A stretch of 64,000 bases of DNA from Planobacterium oryzisoli (GCF_015354315.1 NZ_JADKYY010000004.1:62001-126000); one strand, 5' to 3'; shown: positions 41,628 to 52,626, counted from the first letter of the stretch. The notes: generated from the letters alone by a model not told the origin. A program made the numbers and translations.

Positions 41628-42050
41628 ATGAAAAAAATAATGACCGTAGGGGCCCTGGCCCTTGGTATCCTTAGCTTTGCTCAGAAAAGTCCCATACGGG
41701 CCATGATTCCGTATGCCCAAGACAGTGATATGGCACTAGTGAAAGCCAAGACGGATCTCTTTCTGCTAAATGTGCTTTCCAGTGATAAATTCAAAATGAC
41801 CACCAATTCTTCTGCCCAGGACCACCTGGACATGGGAGTAGTGCTACCGTTCCAGGGCGGAGAAATTCGCACGCGACTTCGACACGATTTTCTTAAGGAA
41901 GGCCATGTGGTTTCTCTATCCCAGACCAAAATTCATAGGGGCTCGGCGGTAGAGGTAGTGGACCAAAGTAAGGAGTCCCACCAGGTGATCTTGGATCAAT
42001 TGGAAAGACTCTTTATAGACACGTACAAAAAAGAAATCTCAGGCAAGTAG
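41628..42050 (+). CDS. Secreted protein of unknown function
   Basis: 140 residues from the ATG at 41628 (MKKIMTVGALALGILSFAQ); the frame is open from 41538 but the promoter lies within that part. A clear signal peptide (residues 1-18, cleavage after SFAQ) precedes a mature domain of about 120 residues with no recognised family. Divergent from rrf2; whether the operator between them also controls this gene is unclear. Followed after 52 nt by the YeeE-like pair. Confidence 0.65.
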   Translation: MKKIMTVGALALGILSFAQKSPIRAMIPYAQDSDMALVKAKTDLFLLNVLSSDKFKMTTNSSAQDHLDMGVVLPFQGGEIRTRLRHDFLKEGHVVSLSQTKIHRGSAVEVVDQSKESHQVILDQLERLFIDTYKKEISGK

Positions 42051-42102
42051 AAGGCGCTATCTAAGTGATTTCACTAAAGGCAAGAATTCAACCCATTTTT
42101 CA

Positions 42103-42672
42103 ATGATTATGTTAGACTTTTTTTTAAAGCCTTGGCCCTGGTATGTGGCAGGTCCGCTCATTGGACTTACCGTACCACTGCTGCTTATTCTAGGAAATAA
42201 ATCCTTTGGTATATCCTCTTCGCTGCGCCATATATGTGCCAGCTGTTTTCCCTCGAACCTTCCTTTTTTTTCCTACAACTGGAAAAAGGAAGTATGGAAC
42301 CTGTTCTTTGTAGCAGGCATTTTTCTAGGTGGGGTTCTTTCTGCATGGCTTCTTATGCCGGATGCAGAGGTAGTGGTGCATCCTGACCTCAAACAGGATC
42401 TTGCCCAGGTAGGAGTCCACTCCTTTGGTAATCTGGTGCCGCAAGACCTAATGAGCTTCGAATCCTTATTTACCCTGCGCGGGTTTCTACTCATGGTAGT
42501 GGGAGGTTTTTTGGTGGGCTTTGGGACCCGGTACGCAGGAGGGTGTACCAGTGGACATTCCATTATGGGAATCGCCAATTTGCAGTGGCCGTCCCTTGTA
42601 GCTACCGTGTGTTTTATGGCCGGAGGTTTCCTTATGGCCAATTTTATTCTACCAATAATTCTAAGACTCTAG
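42103..42672 (+). CDS. YeeE/YedE-family half transporter (thiosulfate/sulfur uptake type), first gene
   Basis: 189 residues, four to five membrane helices. The conserved GTRYAGGCTSGHSIMGIANL contains the GGCTSGH Cys motif of the YeeE/TsuA family. In known TsuA the motif Cys residues bind thiosulfate. This is the half-size form, with its partner encoded 1 nt downstream. A second start at 42109 is equally possible. Confidence 0.85.
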   Translation: MIMLDFFLKPWPWYVAGPLIGLTVPLLLILGNKSFGISSSLRHICASCFPSNLPFFSYNWKKEVWNLFFVAGIFLGGVLSAWLLMPDAEVVVHPDLKQDLAQVGVHSFGNLVPQDLMSFESLFTLRGFLLMVVGGFLVGFGTRYAGGCTSGHSIMGIANLQWPSLVATVCFMAGGFLMANFILPIILRL

Positions 42673-42673
42673 T

Positions 42674-43171
42674 ATGAAAAACCAACCTTCTTCATTTGCC
42701 TATTCTTCCCCGGCCCAGAAATCGGAAAATGAAAATTCTAGTACTACGACTCAGCCTTGGTACCAGAATCTTAAGTACCTACTGGTGGGAATCTTCTTTG
42801 GAATTGTGTTTGTCAAGTCCGAAGTGGTCAGTTGGTTCCGAATCCAGGAAATGTTCCGTCTTGAGTCTTTTCATATGTACGGTATCATTTCCAGTGCTAT
42901 TCTAGTAGCACTACTCTCCATACAAGTGATAAAAAGGCTGGGGATACGTACACTTGGTGGAGAACCCATAGCCATTGCTGATAAACGATTCCATAAAGGA
43001 CAGATCTATGGAGGTCTTCTTTTTGGTTTGGGCTGGGCCATGACTGGCGCCTGTCCCGGCCCATTGTTTGCCCAGATCGGAACGGGTGCACTGGCAGTGG
43101 TGGTGACGCTTCTGAGCGCTGTATTTGGGACCTGGTTTTACGGATTTATAAGGGAAAAGCTACCGCATTAA
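42674..43171 (+). CDS. YeeE/YedE-family half transporter, second gene (DUF6691-like)
   Basis: 165 residues with four membrane helices. The diagnostic motif GWAMTGACPGPLFAQIGTG carries the GACPGP Cys of the second half of YeeE-type transporters. The first 30 residues are hydrophilic and Ser/Thr-rich. It starts 1 nt after the stop of the first half gene, so the two proteins most likely form one transporter for a sulfur compound. A terminator follows at 43411. Confidence 0.85.
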   Translation: MKNQPSSFAYSSPAQKSENENSSTTTQPWYQNLKYLLVGIFFGIVFVKSEVVSWFRIQEMFRLESFHMYGIISSAILVALLSIQVIKRLGIRTLGGEPIAIADKRFHKGQIYGGLLFGLGWAMTGACPGPLFAQIGTGALAVVVTLLSAVFGTWFYGFIREKLPH

Positions 43172-43410
43172 AAATAGTCAGGTCCAAAAAGGTCATAAAG
43201 TTAATAGCATAATTAAACTTGAGAGCAACAGGTAAGATTCTACCAACCTACCTTTAAAAGGAAATTAATACGTAGTACATCGGTTGTGGTACGCTGCACT
43301 CATCGATGCATACTCTTCTGGCTTCCGGCTGTACTAAATCCATCCGATGACTATTACGAAAAGTCTAGGGCCAGGAATCAAATAGTACATACCTCCTTCC
43401 TAGTAAAGTA
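43172..43410. other. Gene-free stretch before the terminator
   Basis: About 240 bases with mixed composition and no reading frame longer than a few dozen codons. No promoter of the TAnnTTTG type or recognised RNA family seen; see findings for the possibility of a small RNA or long 3' UTR. Confidence 0.4.
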
Positions 43411-43446
43411 AAAGACCGCCTTAATTTTTCAATTAAGACGGTCTTT
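43411..43446. terminator. Bidirectional terminator between the YeeE pair and the FKBP gene
   Basis: AAAGACCGCCTTAATT (43411-43426) and AATTAAGACGGTCTTT (43431-43446) pair with a single mismatch. T-rich on both sides, so it can serve both convergent genes. Confidence 0.85.
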
Positions 43447-43494
43447 TATTATTTTATTCTCTGGTGCTGCGTGCATTTAAAGGCGCTCTAGTCC

Positions 43495-43995
43495 TTAGTG
43501 CGCTCCATGCCCGTCGGCCCCATGGGCATGACCATGGGCAAGTTCCTCCTCGGTAGCCTCTCTTAAAGCGAGAATCTCGATGTCAAAAGCCAGGGTCTTG
43601 CCTGCCATTGGGTGGTTCAGATCCACAAGTACCTGGTCTGCTTCTACGGCCGTTACTACTCCGTGCAGTTGGTTTCCGTTCTGGTCTTGAAGTGGAAGAA
43701 CTGCACCTACTGGTGGCTCTCCAGACTCCTTAAACATATCCATTGGAAGGGCCGTTACGGCATTTTGGTTGATCTCTCCGTAGCCTTCGTCTGGGAGAAT
43801 AACGAAGCTTTTTTTATCGCCAGCACTTAGTCCACTGATCTCTTCTTCAAACTTAGGTATCATCATACCTGCTCCGTACAGGAAGCTCAGCGCATTGTCC
43901 TGGTTGGTTTCTTCAATTAGCGTTTTGTTTCCCTCACTGTCAAGGGAATTAAGGGTGTAGCTTAAGGTTACTACCTGGTTTTTCTCTACTGTCAT
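43495..43995 (-). CDS. SlyD-like FKBP-type peptidyl-prolyl cis-trans isomerase
   Basis: 166 residues. FKBP core with LSFLYGAGMMIPKFEEEISG and the inserted-flap segment, then the C-terminal His-rich tail (HGHAHGADGHGAH) that binds nickel or other metals in SlyD. It speeds proline isomerisation during folding and may act as metallochaperone. The upstream region has a palindrome GGGACCGCGTCCC at 44013-44025 of unknown use and no clear -7 element. Confidence 0.9.
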   Translation of the reverse strand: MTVEKNQVVTLSYTLNSLDSEGNKTLIEETNQDNALSFLYGAGMMIPKFEEEISGLSAGDKKSFVILPDEGYGEINQNAVTALPMDMFKESGEPPVGAVLPLQDQNGNQLHGVVTAVEADQVLVDLNHPMAGKTLAFDIEILALREATEEELAHGHAHGADGHGAH

Positions 43996-44104
43996 TTTTA
44001 ATAAAGTGTTGTGGGACCGCGTCCCGATTGTTTGGTTCTGGTCCTTACTGGCCAGAGGCCAAAGGTAGTGATTTGAAATTTAGTGCCCAGGTAGCACCCC
44101 GCGG

Positions 44105-46201
44105 CTACTTCAAAGTGGTATCTCCGGAATCACTTAATACCACCACGCCCTGGGTTTTACCTTCGAAGGTGCCGTCGAATCCTTTCAAACGGCCGGTCTT
44201 GCCTTTATCTACCAATTGGTAAAGCTGCGTTAAGGAGAGTTTCTTTCCCCACTGCACGAAATCGATCTTAAATCCACAGGTCTGGTAGTTAGGGCATCCA
44301 AGAGCTGTTTTCCCTTCCCTAAGTGCTACTTTGCATCGAGGGCACAGGGGCGGAGAAGCCTGGTGCTTTTCCTTAGGTTTTTCTTCCGATGCAAGTGCTT
44401 TAGGGTCTGCGGGCAGTTGGATGACTGTGGCTTTTTTGGAAAGCACCTCGCGGACAAGTTCACTTACCATCCCACTGAGTTCCTTTCGGAACTGTTCGGG
44501 ACGGTAATTTCCTTTTTCAATTTCCCGGAGTTTGAATTCCCAGGCACCGGTAAGTTCCGGACTTTTCAAAAGTTCGTTTTCAATGGTATCCACCAAGGCA
44601 ATGCCGGTGGCTGTAGGCAGTATGTTCTTTTTCTTTCGCTCTATATAGCCTCTTTTGAAAAGCGTCTCAATAATATTAGCGCGAGTGGAGGGCCGTCCAA
44701 TGCCACTGGCTTTCATGGCTTCACGAAGGGCCTCGTCTTCCACAAGCTTTCCGGCCGTTTCCATGGACCGCAGCAGGGAGGCTTCGGTAAAGTATTTAGG
44801 CGGCGACGTTTTTCCCTGGTGGATGAAAGGCTCGTGGGAACCTTGTTCTGCTTTCTGCATTTGGGGAAGCTGTTTCTCCTTACTTTCCTCATCGCTCTTT
44901 GTAGGTTTATTATCCTGGGAATAAACCACGCGCCAACCCAGTTCCAGAGTCTCTCGGCCGGTGGCCTTAAAGTCAATGGTTCCCACCCGTGCAAGGGCCG
45001 TAGTCACTGAGAATTTGCTGGGTGGGTAGAAGACAGAGATTAGCCTTCTAACTACCAAATCGTACACGAGTTTTTCCTCTGTCCCAAGGCTACTGGAAGG
45101 GAGCTGGTTGGTGGGTATGATGGCATGGTGGTCCGTTACTTTCTTATCGTCAAAGACCTGGGGGGATTTTGCTAAAGGTCCCTCGGGCAGTCCCTCTACC
45201 CATTTTCTGTATGGAGTAAGCGAGGCAAGCAGCTCGGGCATTTGCTCGTACATGGCCTCCGGAAGGTAGGTGGTATCCACACGCGGGTAGGTTGTGTGTT
45301 TTTTCTCGTAGAGACTTTGTATAAGTTTTAAGGTTTTTTCCGCGGAATACCCCCATCTGCGGTTGGCCTCGACCTGCAGGGAGGTAAGGTCAAAAAGCCG
45401 CGGTGCATGCTCCAAGGTCGGTTTACGTTCAAAATCCACAATCTCAAGGGGTTTTTGCCTAAGGTACTCCTTCCCTTTCTCCGCTTTTTCTTTAGAAGTT
45501 AGGCGCTCAATCTGCGCTAAAAATTCCACGCCCCGGTACAGGGTTTTCAGCTCAAAATAGATGGTGCTGTCAAAGGCCTGTATTTCCTTATAACGCTCTA
45601 CGATCATAGCAAGGGTAGGAGTCTGTACACGTCCAATGGAGAGAAGTGATTTTCCCTGCCCAAATTTCTTGGTATAAAGTCGTGTGGCATTGATTCCCAG
45701 AAGCCAATCCCCAATGGCCCGGGCCTGGCCTGCTTGGTAGAGCGCGTCGTATTTCTCGGAGTCCTGAAGGTTTTCAAACCCTTTCTTTATTGCTTCCCTA
45801 GTAAGGGAGGAGATCCATAGTCTTTTGATTGGTACCTTGCACCGGGCTTTTTGTAAAACCCAGCGCTGGATCAGCTCCCCCTCCTGGCCGGCATCCCCGC
45901 AATTTACTACCTCAGTGGCATTTTGAATAAGTGTGCAAAGTACCTCAAACTGCTTTTTCACCGACGGACTGTCGATGAGTTTAATGCCAAATTTTTCGGG
46001 TATGATGGGAAGTAGGTACGTATCCCAACTTTTCAGATGCGCGCCGTAGTCGTGAGGCTCTTTTAAGGTACACAAATGGCCGTAGGTCCAGCTTACGATG
46101 TAACCACCACCTTCCATATACCCCTGTTTAGAGGTGTTGGCCCCTAGCACCTTTGCAATATCACGCGCCACACTGGGCTTTTCGGCTATACAGAGAATCA
46201 T
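44105..46201 (-). CDS. topB: DNA topoisomerase III (type IA)
   Basis: 698 residues. TOPRIM domain with ILCIAEKPSVARDIAKVLGA and the metal motif CGDAGQEGELIQRWV, SIGRVQTPTLAMIVERYKEI in the gate region, and the active-site Tyr in HTTYPRVDTTYLP. The C-terminus has a zinc-ribbon (LCPRCKVALREGKTALGCPN, then TCGFKID) and a DUF3945-like terminal module KGKTGRLKGF. The enzyme relaxes and decatenates DNA. Its length is normal for Bacteroidota TopB with the zinc tail. An exact -7 element lies at 46219. Confidence 0.93.
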   Translation of the reverse strand: MILCIAEKPSVARDIAKVLGANTSKQGYMEGGGYIVSWTYGHLCTLKEPHDYGAHLKSWDTYLLPIIPEKFGIKLIDSPSVKKQFEVLCTLIQNATEVVNCGDAGQEGELIQRWVLQKARCKVPIKRLWISSLTREAIKKGFENLQDSEKYDALYQAGQARAIGDWLLGINATRLYTKKFGQGKSLLSIGRVQTPTLAMIVERYKEIQAFDSTIYFELKTLYRGVEFLAQIERLTSKEKAEKGKEYLRQKPLEIVDFERKPTLEHAPRLFDLTSLQVEANRRWGYSAEKTLKLIQSLYEKKHTTYPRVDTTYLPEAMYEQMPELLASLTPYRKWVEGLPEGPLAKSPQVFDDKKVTDHHAIIPTNQLPSSSLGTEEKLVYDLVVRRLISVFYPPSKFSVTTALARVGTIDFKATGRETLELGWRVVYSQDNKPTKSDEESKEKQLPQMQKAEQGSHEPFIHQGKTSPPKYFTEASLLRSMETAGKLVEDEALREAMKASGIGRPSTRANIIETLFKRGYIERKKKNILPTATGIALVDTIENELLKSPELTGAWEFKLREIEKGNYRPEQFRKELSGMVSELVREVLSKKATVIQLPADPKALASEEKPKEKHQASPPLCPRCKVALREGKTALGCPNYQTCGFKIDFVQWGKKLSLTQLYQLVDKGKTGRLKGFDGTFEGKTQGVVVLSDSGDTTLK

Positions 46202-46218
46202 AGAGAAAGCTAAGCGGA

Positions 46219-46226
46219 CAAAGTTA
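46219..46226 (-). promoter_or_regulatory. -7 promoter element (TAACTTTG) of topB
   Basis: Minus-strand TAACTTTG, exact TAnnTTTG, 17 nt before the ATG at 46201. Confidence 0.6.
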
Positions 46227-46526
46227 ATTTATTTTTCCGGCCCGAAGCAAAGCACCTACGTCCCACCAAGGAATTTTCTTAGGATGCGTCCGCTAGCGTT
46301 GGATATTATTTTGTATCTTTAAGAGCCTAAGGATTTGAAGGTTACTTATCTACTCTTTGAATGTGTAGTGTAGTGTGTGGGTACGTAACTTAAGTGAGAA
46401 GAGTAAAAAAACATTCTACACTTAATAGACATTAAATATTTATTAATTAGAGTTCGATAAATGAAATCTATTTTATGTTTTCATTTTACTCATTAGCATT
46501 ATAGATTCCCCGTACGCAATTCCGTT
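46227..46526. other. Divergent topB-katG spacer without genes
   Basis: About 300 AT-rich bases. Only an 11-codon ATG frame (46461-46496) and a short GTAGTGTAG / CTACACT complementary pair (46365-46373 and 46416-46422) are visible. It probably holds katG regulatory sites that I cannot identify. Confidence 0.4.
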
Positions 46527-46534
46527 TAAATTTG
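46527..46534 (+). promoter_or_regulatory. -7 promoter element (TAAATTTG) of katG
   Basis: Exact TAnnTTTG, 16 nt before the katG ATG. Confidence 0.65.
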
Positions 46535-46535
46535 A

Positions 46536-48983
<2,448 letters not shown>

Positions 48984-48987
48984 AAAT

Positions 48988-49041
48988 ACCGTACCATTTT
49001 TCAAAGGCCCTTCCTCTAAAGAAGGGTCTTTTTTGTACGGT
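48988..49041 (+). terminator. Terminator of katG
   Basis: AAGGCCCTTC (49004-49013) pairs with GAAGGGTCTT (49021-49030, one G-T) followed by TTTT; an outer ACCGTAC / GTACGGT pair (48988-48994, 49035-49041) encloses it. Confidence 0.85.
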
Positions 49042-49084
49042 TTTTTTCATTGTATTTTTCAATAGTTGCAACAGAGACGGTGGA

Positions 49085-49115
49085 TTGGAAAAAGGCAGGG
49101 TCCTTCGTATTTTTG
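49085..49115 (+). promoter_or_regulatory. Promoter of the nitroreductase gene (-33 TTG, -7 TATTTTTG)
   Basis: TTG at 49085-49087 and exact TAnnTTTG at 49108-49115 with a 20-nt spacer, the best complete promoter seen here; 26 nt before the ATG. Confidence 0.7.
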
Positions 49116-49141
49116 CCCCCTAATTTTAAAAAACGACCCTT

Positions 49142-49774
49142 ATGGCATTAATTGATAATTTGAAGTGGCGTCACGCTGTGAAGGCCTACCAACCGGAGAA
49201 GAAAGTCTCTGAGGAAAACATAGAAAAGATACTCGAAGCGGTACGTCTTGCGCCGACTTCCTCAGGACTTCAGCCTTTTAGAGTAGTGGTGGTTAAGGAC
49301 CAGCAGCTCAAGGAGCAGATGGTGGCAGGGGCTTTGAACCCTGAGGTGATGCGCGACTGTTCCCACGTACTTGTATTTGCTGCTTGGGAGAGCTACAGCG
49401 ACGAGAAAATTGATACCGTATACGACTACCATACTAAGGAAAGGGATCTGCCTCAAGGACGATTTGGTTCCTATACCGACCAGCTCAAAAAACTCTACGC
49501 CTCGCAAAGTGCCCAGCAGCATTTTGAACATGCTGCGCGCCAGAGTTATATCGCTCTGGGACTTGCCATGGCACAGGCCGCAGAACTTAAAGTGGACTCC
49601 ACTCCTGCAGAGGGGTTTTCCCCAGAGAAAGTCGATGATATCCTAGGCCTGCGCGCTCTAGGACTTAAAAGCGTTACCCTTTTGTATTTAGGATATAGAG
49701 ATGAGAAAAACGACTGGCTTTCTTCTATGAAAAAGGTCCGCATTCCAATGGAAGAGCTTATCATCAAAAAGTAA
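49142..49774 (+). CDS. NAD(P)H-dependent nitroreductase family oxidoreductase
   Basis: 210 residues of the FMN nitroreductase fold: N-terminal LKWRHAVKAYQPEKKVSEEN, FMN-phosphate residues in RLAPTSSGLQPFRVVVVKD, and the late LGLKSVTLLYLGYRDEKND. Close to the NfsB/DrgA-type enzymes that reduce nitro compounds or quinones with two electrons. Monocistronic, with its own promoter and terminator. Confidence 0.88.
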   Translation: MALIDNLKWRHAVKAYQPEKKVSEENIEKILEAVRLAPTSSGLQPFRVVVVKDQQLKEQMVAGALNPEVMRDCSHVLVFAAWESYSDEKIDTVYDYHTKERDLPQGRFGSYTDQLKKLYASQSAQQHFEHAARQSYIALGLAMAQAAELKVDSTPAEGFSPEKVDDILGLRALGLKSVTLLYLGYRDEKNDWLSSMKKVRIPMEELIIKK

Positions 49775-49811
49775 CTCTATAGTGCATCTGTAGGTTTGTA
49801 TTTTCAATCCG

Positions 49812-49850
49812 GCGCCCTGGAAGATTTTCTTTCCGGGGCGCTTTTTTTTT
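49812..49850 (+). terminator. Terminator of the nitroreductase gene
   Basis: GCGCCCTGGAA (49812-49822) / TTCCGGGGCGC (49831-49841), one G-T pair, followed by nine T. Confidence 0.9.
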
Positions 49851-49911
49851 GCTCTTTTTCTGCTGCACTTTGTATTAAAAATCAATAGGTTAACATTTGT
49901 AGAGCATTACT

Positions 49912-49919
49912 TATATTTA
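49912..49919 (+). promoter_or_regulatory. -7-like element (TATATTTA) of the secreted paralogue pair
   Basis: One mismatch to TAnnTTTG, 18 nt before the ATG at 49938. Confidence 0.45.
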
Positions 49920-49937
49920 CGGATTAATTCAATTGCT

Positions 49938-50357
49938 ATGTACAAAAAAATACACTTCCTTAGTCTTTTCTTACTGGGTACCATTGCCTTAAGTGCGCAA
50001 ACCCTTACCAGTGGCGCCTACAAAGTAACCCTCTCCAACCTCTCGGAAAAGAATAGCGAGACGGTATCGTGGGGAGAGAAAATAAAAATCTCGGAGACCA
50101 CGGGGAACTACCGGGTAGAGAAAAACGGTCAGGTTTTAAAGAGCCAAAAATTTTACTTTTTGAAGAACTCCCAAGGGGAGCCGATGCTTAATGTGAGTCT
50201 GACGGACCAGACTGGGGAGAGCATGTTCTATAACAAAAAGGACAAAACATTCGCTCTATACGATAATGAGGTAAAAGTTCTAAAGTTTGGATCGGACAAG
50301 GATCTGATCCTAAGCGGAATTCTTATCGTTATTATGGATTGGGAAAAAGGCTATTAA
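49938..50357 (+). CDS. Secreted protein of unknown function, paralogue A
   Basis: 139 residues. Signal peptide residues 1-20 (FLLGTIALSAQ), then a small beta-rich domain. It shares with the next gene the order SxGxYKVTLS, G.YRVEKNGQVLK, a YFLKNS/F.RR stretch, and the closing DLILSGILI. No known family recognised. Lys- and Glu-rich, so soluble in the periplasm or exported. A 98-nt gap separates it from paralogue B. Confidence 0.65.
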   Translation: MYKKIHFLSLFLLGTIALSAQTLTSGAYKVTLSNLSEKNSETVSWGEKIKISETTGNYRVEKNGQVLKSQKFYFLKNSQGEPMLNVSLTDQTGESMFYNKKDKTFALYDNEVKVLKFGSDKDLILSGILIVIMDWEKGY

Positions 50358-50455
50358 GGATTTTCTAGTTGCGCCTTTGACGGCGGATCCCAGAGCGCGA
50401 TAAAATCACTGGTGTGTTGGACAGCCTCTTGCTACGAACAATAAAATTAAATAGT

Positions 50456-50875
50456 ATGAACCAGAAAATCTTTCAGCTCTTTACTTTTTTTCTCTTAAGT
50501 GTAACGCTAAGTGCACAGTCCCTTTCCAAGGGCCCCTATAAGGTGACTGTTTCCGATGTGAAAGAAGAGAAATCCCAGCTTAGGTCCTTTGGGAAATTAC
50601 AGACCACCACGGCACTGGTGGGAGAGTACCGACTGGAAAAAAACGGGACGCTTGTGCGAAGAGAAAAATTTGTTTTTAGAAGAAGCAAAGAGTTTATGTC
50701 GCTTCTTATTATGCATCTTTCCCCTGATCGGAAAGTTTCTCTGGACTACGATCCTAAAATGAAGCTGTTTTTTATGGACTGGGACCAGTATAAACCGCTT
50801 AAGACAGATACAGAAAAAAATATAGTAATGAGTGGAATCTTGATTTTAAACGAGATTTCAGAGAATCAAAAATAA
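50456..50875 (+). CDS. Secreted protein of unknown function, paralogue B
   Basis: 139 residues from the ATG at 50456 (MNQKIFQLFTFFLLSVTLSA); an upstream in-frame start at 50414 would spoil the signal peptide. Mature part begins near QSLSKGPYKVTVSDVKEE and ends NIVMSGILILNE, mirroring paralogue A (both are 139 residues). Divergence is considerable, so the duplication is not recent. Confidence 0.65.
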   Translation: MNQKIFQLFTFFLLSVTLSAQSLSKGPYKVTVSDVKEEKSQLRSFGKLQTTTALVGEYRLEKNGTLVRREKFVFRRSKEFMSLLIMHLSPDRKVSLDYDPKMKLFFMDWDQYKPLKTDTEKNIVMSGILILNEISENQK

Positions 50876-50889
50876 CCCCTTAATTTTGA

Positions 50890-50897
50890 TACCTTTG
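50890..50897 (+). promoter_or_regulatory. -7 promoter element (TACCTTTG) of gpsA
   Basis: Exact TAnnTTTG overlapping the end of the previous gene's 3' region; 26 nt before the ATG at 50924. Confidence 0.55.
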
Positions 50898-50923
50898 TTT
50901 TGTGGAAAAATAATCCTGTAGAT

Positions 50924-51985
50924 ATGGCAAAGAAGGCTAAGGAAGAGAAAGGACAGAAAACTGTGGCAAGCAAACTACCCCAAAAGGACCGCGCAGAAAA
51001 TTGCCGCGTAGGCGTGGTTGGAAGTGGAAGTTTTGCCACCGCCATCGTAAAAATGCTTGTAGAGAACTGCTCCGTAGTGCACTGGTGTGTGCGCAGTGAG
51101 TATGTTAAGGGGGCTATTGCCCAGAGGGGGCACAATCCTACGTACCTGACCTCGGTAAGCTTTAACCTAGCGCAGCTTTCCTTAACCACAGACATCAATG
51201 AAGTGGTTTCCGAGTGCGATATCATTGTTCTGGCCACGCCTTCCATCTATCTTGCCTCCGCCATGGAGCAACTTACCTGCACGTACGAAGGGAAAGTATT
51301 TCTCTCGGCCATCAAAGGGATTGTGCCGGAGCACAACGATATCGTCGCCCATTATTTAAAAGACAAATTCAATATTGGTTTTAGGTGCCAGGGAGTGATC
51401 GCAGGGCCCTGCCACGCGGAGGAGGTAGGAATGGAGCGTCTTTCCTATTTGACCATTGCCTGCGCCGAGGAGGTGCTGTCCCAAAAGCTGGACGTACTAT
51501 TTACCTCCAGTTTCATCAAGGTCAACCACTCCCGCGACATCCTGGGAAACGAGTACAGTGCTATTCTAAAGAATGTCTATGCCATTGGTGCTGGGATTGC
51601 CAGCGGACTGGGCTATGGGGACAACTTTACGGCGGTTCTGGTATCCAACGCCATTCGTGAGATGGAGCTCTTTTTGGAAGCGGTCTACGAGGTGCCTCGG
51701 GATGTGAACGAAAGTGCCTATCTTGGAGACCTCCTGGTGACGGCATACTCTCTTTTCTCCAGAAACCGAAGTCTTGGAAACCTCGTTGGAAAAGGCTACA
51801 CCGTAAAGTCGGCAATTCAGTCCATGAACATGGTAGCAGAAGGATACTATGCGGCCGATTCCATCTACCTTACGGCCAAGGAAAAGAATCTTAGTACACC
51901 CATTATCGATACGATCTACGGTATTCTCTACGAGGAGAAAAGCCCGGAGAAGCAATTTAGAAAACTTACCTCCAAACTCACCTGA
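50924..51985 (+). CDS. gpsA: NAD(P)H-dependent glycerol-3-phosphate dehydrogenase
   Basis: 353 residues from the ATG at 50924 (MAKKAKEEKGQK), with a 25-residue charged N-terminal extension before the dinucleotide motif VGVVGSGSFATAI. Other conserved parts: LATPSIYL, the catalytic Lys in SAIKGIVPEH, AGPCHAEEV and KNVYAIGAGIASGL. It makes sn-glycerol-3-phosphate for phospholipids. A TTG at 50900 is too close to the promoter to serve as start. It overlaps the hemolysin III gene by one base (TGATG). Confidence 0.94.
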   Translation: MAKKAKEEKGQKTVASKLPQKDRAENCRVGVVGSGSFATAIVKMLVENCSVVHWCVRSEYVKGAIAQRGHNPTYLTSVSFNLAQLSLTTDINEVVSECDIIVLATPSIYLASAMEQLTCTYEGKVFLSAIKGIVPEHNDIVAHYLKDKFNIGFRCQGVIAGPCHAEEVGMERLSYLTIACAEEVLSQKLDVLFTSSFIKVNHSRDILGNEYSAILKNVYAIGAGIASGLGYGDNFTAVLVSNAIREMELFLEAVYEVPRDVNESAYLGDLLVTAYSLFSRNRSLGNLVGKGYTVKSAIQSMNMVAEGYYAADSIYLTAKEKNLSTPIIDTIYGILYEEKSPEKQFRKLTSKLT

Positions 51986-52626
51986 TGGCCGATTCTAAAA
52001 ACCTACTCGGAACCTATACGCCCCTGGAAGAGCGCCTCAATATTTATTCACACCTTCTAGGCGCCCTGCTCTCTGTGGTGGCTACGGTTCTGCTGGTCCT
52101 AAAGGCCGGAGAGGACCTCTCCTCCCTTATGGCCTACATAGTGTTTGGGGTCAGTATGGTGCTTCTCTACTGCGCCTCCACGCTCTATCACAGTGCGAGG
52201 GACCTTAAAAGGCGCTTTAAGCTCAAAATACTGGACCACGCCGCTATTTATATTCTTATTGCTGGAACCTATACCCCATTTACCGTGATTGGACTTAAGG
52301 ACCACCAAGGTTTGTGGATCCTTCTTCTGGTATGGAGCCTGGCGCTGATAGGAGTAGTTTTCAAGCTTTTTTTTACCGGTAAATTCAAGCTCTTCTCCAC
52401 ACTGCTTTATGTAGGTATGGGCTGGATTGTGGTGTTTTACTGGCCAGTGCTCTCAGAGGCCCTTAGCGAGAAGGCCCGGTACTACCTGATTCTGGGTGGG
52501 GTAAGCTATACCGTGGGCGCACTTTGGTACAGCATCAAGAAACATCCCTTAAACCACGCAGTATTTCATGGGTTTGTGCTCTTAGGTACGTTTTTTCATT
52601 TTCTCGCCATCTATCTTTATATTTAG
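51985..52626 (+). CDS. Hemolysin III (PAQR) family membrane protein
   Basis: 213 residues, seven membrane helices. The family metal-site residues are seen in CASTLYHSARDLK, DHAAIYILIAGTYTPF and HAVFHGFVLLGTFFHF. Members include bacterial YqfA/TrhA, which influence membrane energetics and lipid homeostasis; the name hemolysin is historic. Its start overlaps the gpsA stop, linking it to lipid synthesis. Confidence 0.92.
   Translation: MADSKNLLGTYTPLEERLNIYSHLLGALLSVVATVLLVLKAGEDLSSLMAYIVFGVSMVLLYCASTLYHSARDLKRRFKLKILDHAAIYILIAGTYTPFTVIGLKDHQGLWILLLVWSLALIGVVFKLFFTGKFKLFSTLLYVGMGWIVVFYWPVLSEALSEKARYYLILGGVSYTVGALWYSIKKHPLNHAVFHGFVLLGTFFHFLAIYLYI

Noticed and set aside
43013-43080. Possible metal-binding Cys motif as evidence for a separate enzyme
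   Set aside because: The GACPGP sequence is the normal transporter motif of YeeE-type proteins.
44836-45010. Plus-strand frames opposite topB
   Set aside because: Shadows of topB coding; residue composition is unlike real proteins.
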